Below, piece after piece: positions 63,736 through 64,000 of a stretch of DNA of 64,000 nt (its first letter is position 1; each line of letters starts with the position of its first letter). The notes below the pieces were generated by a model. It saw only the letters and a program-made list of their open reading frames with translations, did no database searches and was not told the origin of the DNA. The position numbers were made by a program, and so were the translations under genes. The DNA comes from Fangia hongkongensis FSC776 = DSM 21703. GTDB taxonomy: Bacteria; Pseudomonadota; Gammaproteobacteria; Francisellales; Francisellaceae. The stretch lies in contig NZ_KB902272.1 of NCBI RefSeq assembly GCF_000379445.1, forward strand, positions 111,207 through 175,206, given 5' to 3'.

Positions 63736-64000
63736 GGTAGTGTTTTACTTTGTCTTAACTCCGTGTAAAATGCTCAATCAAAAATGGCAAAAATTGACGT
63801 TACTTGCAGGCTATGTAAATCCAATAATACAGTAAAGGCTGGTAGGCATAGGATAAAGTCAAACCCTGAGGGAGTTCAGAAGTATAAATGCCAAGATTGT
63901 GGCAAATACTTTCAGCTTGAATATAAAGCAAAAGGCAGGCTTCCTGAGACAAAAGAAAAGATTATTGATATGTGCAACAATGGTAGTGGTATTCGTGATA
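63736..64000 (+). mobile_element. IS1-family insertion sequence, left end (truncated by window)
   Basis: The element is placed to start at GGTAGTG (63736), matching the GG-x(3)-TG beginning common in IS1-family terminal repeats, 48 bp before an InsA-like start codon. The right end and any target duplication lie outside the window, so the boundary is a prediction. Confidence 0.65.
63784..64000 (+). CDS. insA: IS1-family InsA-like protein (partial)
   Basis: The first 72 codons are visible (my own translation). A zinc-finger pattern CRLC then CQDCGKYF corresponds to InsA CPSC then CSHCRKTW, and KIIDMCNNGSGIRD matches the InsA KIIDMAMNGVGCRA region. InsA binds the IS ends and, via programmed -1 frameshifting with InsB downstream, gives the transposase in IS1. 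InsB lies beyond the window edge. The reading frame is intact as far as seen. Confidence 0.88.
   Translation, partial: MAKIDVTCRLCKSNNTVKAGRHRIKSNPEGVQKYKCQDCGKYFQLEYKAKGRLPETKEKIIDMCNNGSGIRD

Noticed and set aside
1..64000. CRISPR arrays, tRNA or rRNA genes, prophage
   Set aside because: No regularly spaced direct repeats of CRISPR length, no cloverleaf-like or GC-rich RNA segments, and no phage structural genes were seen by eye in either strand.

Overview
The window is AT-rich chromosomal DNA from a gammaproteobacterium. The gene content (oxyR, parE, recJ, cysS, prmB-aroC, radA, a Dot/Icm-type secretion system, an IncI-like thin pilus) fits a low-GC, possibly host- or protist-associated lineage near Francisellaceae/Fastidiosibacteraceae or Piscirickettsia. 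That placement is inference from gene content and base composition; no rRNA or tRNA gene was found to settle it.

Layout. (1) 1-15858: a truncated response regulator reading out of the left edge, two LuxR-type HTH regulators, and a type IVb pilus operon: prepilin peptidase, four minor-pilin-like proteins in an order recalling GspH-I-J-K, a TcpQ/PilL-like periplasmic protein, the major pilin (PilS-like), secretin (PilN), PilO, PilP, PilR and the PilQ ATPase, closed by a hairpin terminator. (2) 15863-32739: ordinary chromosomal genes: oxyR, parE, a thioesterase, a SPOR protein, an AI-2E-family permease, recJ, catalase, an M32 carboxypeptidase, cysS, prmB-aroC, a DedA protein, a lone PilZ protein, radA and a TSUP permease facing a LysR regulator. 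(3) 33697-48083: a catabolic region. A sugar porter and myo-inositol oxygenase (MIOX) form one transcription unit, and uxuB-uxuA-kdgK-eda-uxaC another. Together they predict inositol -> glucuronate -> fructuronate -> mannonate -> KDG -> KDPG -> pyruvate + glyceraldehyde-3-phosphate. A second MFS transporter and a GH37/63-like glycosidase are divergent from uxuB. A 997-aa surface lipoprotein lies between the two halves. (4) 48120-60189: a PAS-LuxR regulator, a 592-bp non-coding stretch, then part of a type IVB secretion system: DotH, DotG, DotF, DotO, an unknown 152-aa protein, DotI, an IcmV-like protein and DotA, followed by an exported protein. (5) 60443-64000: a secreted protein with two C-terminal repeats, another PAS/HTH regulator, a DUF4156-type lipoprotein, and the left end of an IS1-family element running off the right edge.

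The pilus and Dot/Icm modules are both of the kinds found together on IncI plasmids such as R64, but here they are about 33 kb apart, separated by housekeeping and sugar-acid genes. Each has LuxR-type regulators beside it. The most useful leads are: the pilus operon with unusually large minor pilins; three TTTACA repeats exactly 10 bp apart in front of it; the MIOX-to-Entner-Doudoroff pathway with candidate operators; a MIOX with a roughly 45-residue insertion; an OxyR that keeps Cys199 but not Cys208; and the exported beta-rich proteins next to dotA.
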